Assembly: GCA_030595015.1 (NCBI GenBank)
Contig: JAUVDZ010000071.1
Location: 1 to 6,369 of the forward strand
Source of the DNA: Candidatus Peregrinibacteria bacterium
GTDB taxonomy: Bacteria > Patescibacteriota > Gracilibacteria > UBA1369 > PNNO01
DNA: 6,369 bases
Reading direction: 5' to 3'
Shown piece after piece: positions 6,267-6,369 of the stretch (position 1 is its first letter; every line of letters starts with the position of its first letter). The notes beneath the pieces were generated by a model, which made no database searches, was not told where the DNA came from, and worked only from the letters and a program-made list of their open reading frames with translations. Position numbers and translations under genes: made by a program.

Positions 6267-6369
6267 GAGTGTGTATAGGTCCAATACATCGAGGAGGGTC
6301 TGTTAAGATTTGATTGTACAAAATTTTGGTCATAAAAAGCTAGTGGATTTTGATATTTCAGTGAGGCAT
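6261..6369 (-). mobile_element. Right-hand (transposase C-terminal) end of an insertion sequence, partial
   Basis: The segment carries the end of a transposase-like frame whose stop codon lies within a terminal sequence beginning TGTCAAGAGTGTGTATAGG inward from 6261. A TG/CA terminus, with the transposase stop only two bases from the tip, is typical of IS3-type elements. Adjoining bases such as ACT or AAACT (ending at 6260) could be one copy of a target duplication. The other end lies outside the window, so the inverted repeat and duplication cannot be confirmed. Confidence 0.5.
6263..6369 (-). CDS. Transposase C-terminal fragment (IS3/IS481-like DDE integrase core), cut by window edge
   Basis: Read on the minus strand from the right edge, a frame open for 34 codons ends at TGA (6265-6263). 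It begins (H)ASLKYQNPLAFYDQN; the first codon is split by the edge and ends in AT, so His (CAT) is possible. This resembles the RPHxSLxYxTPxxFY signature at the C-terminal end of rve-type transposases of the IS3 and IS481 families, just after the catalytic Glu helix. The last residues (MYWTYTHS) are encoded by the terminal repeat itself. Only the tail is visible, so the catalytic DDE residues cannot be checked, and the call rests on about 15 residues plus the context of an IS-like terminus. Confidence 0.55.
   Translation of the reverse strand, partial: ASLKYQNPLAFYDQNFVQSNLNRPSSMYWTYTHS

Overview
The window is AT-rich and bacterial. It holds one complete housekeeping gene, the replicative DNA polymerase III alpha subunit (dnaE). 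Around it are a large membrane-anchored, cysteine-repeat surface protein, the 3' part of a tRNA-Leu gene, a small unknown ORF, and, at the right edge, what looks like the terminal piece of an insertion sequence. Reading frames are intact under the standard bacterial code, with no sign of UGA recoding. Three features together suggest an uncultivated AT-rich lineage such as the Patescibacteria/CPR, possibly Peregrinibacteria-like: no recognisable Shine-Dalgarno sequence before any start codon, a surface protein of the proline-rich tail / single membrane helix / DUF4215-type repeat kind, and a DnaE with a complete PHP metal site. This placement is inference from protein style and not proven.

Layout from left to right. 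Positions 1-78 are tRNA-Leu(UAG), missing its first bases and carrying an encoded CCA. A trailer with two perfect GCAAAGC-capped hairpins follows. A bidirectional intrinsic terminator at 149-182 serves both the tRNA and the convergent surface-protein gene, which runs on the minus strand from 2298 to 199. Between that gene and dnaE lies a 182-bp divergent control region. It has a near-consensus sigma70-type promoter facing each way, and between the two -35 boxes a 14-bp element that is itself a near-palindrome and occurs twice. dnaE runs on the plus strand from 2481 to 6014. It ends directly against the stop codon of a 65-codon minus-strand ORF (6212 to 6015), with no terminator between them.

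The last ~110 bp (6261-6369) read on the minus strand as the C-terminal end of a DDE (IS3/IS481-like) transposase. Its stop codon lies inside the element's terminal TG...CA end. That end supplies a consensus TTGACA facing outward toward the 65-codon ORF, 17 bp from a plausible -10 in flanking DNA, which suggests an IS-borne hybrid promoter.

The genes do not form one pathway. dnaE acts in chromosome replication, the tRNA in translation, and the surface protein at the cell envelope. I see no CRISPR array, defence cassette or other obviously new multi-gene system. The most unusual items are the IS-end promoter, the surface protein with its repeated tail motif, the twin operator-like repeats, and the structured tRNA trailer.
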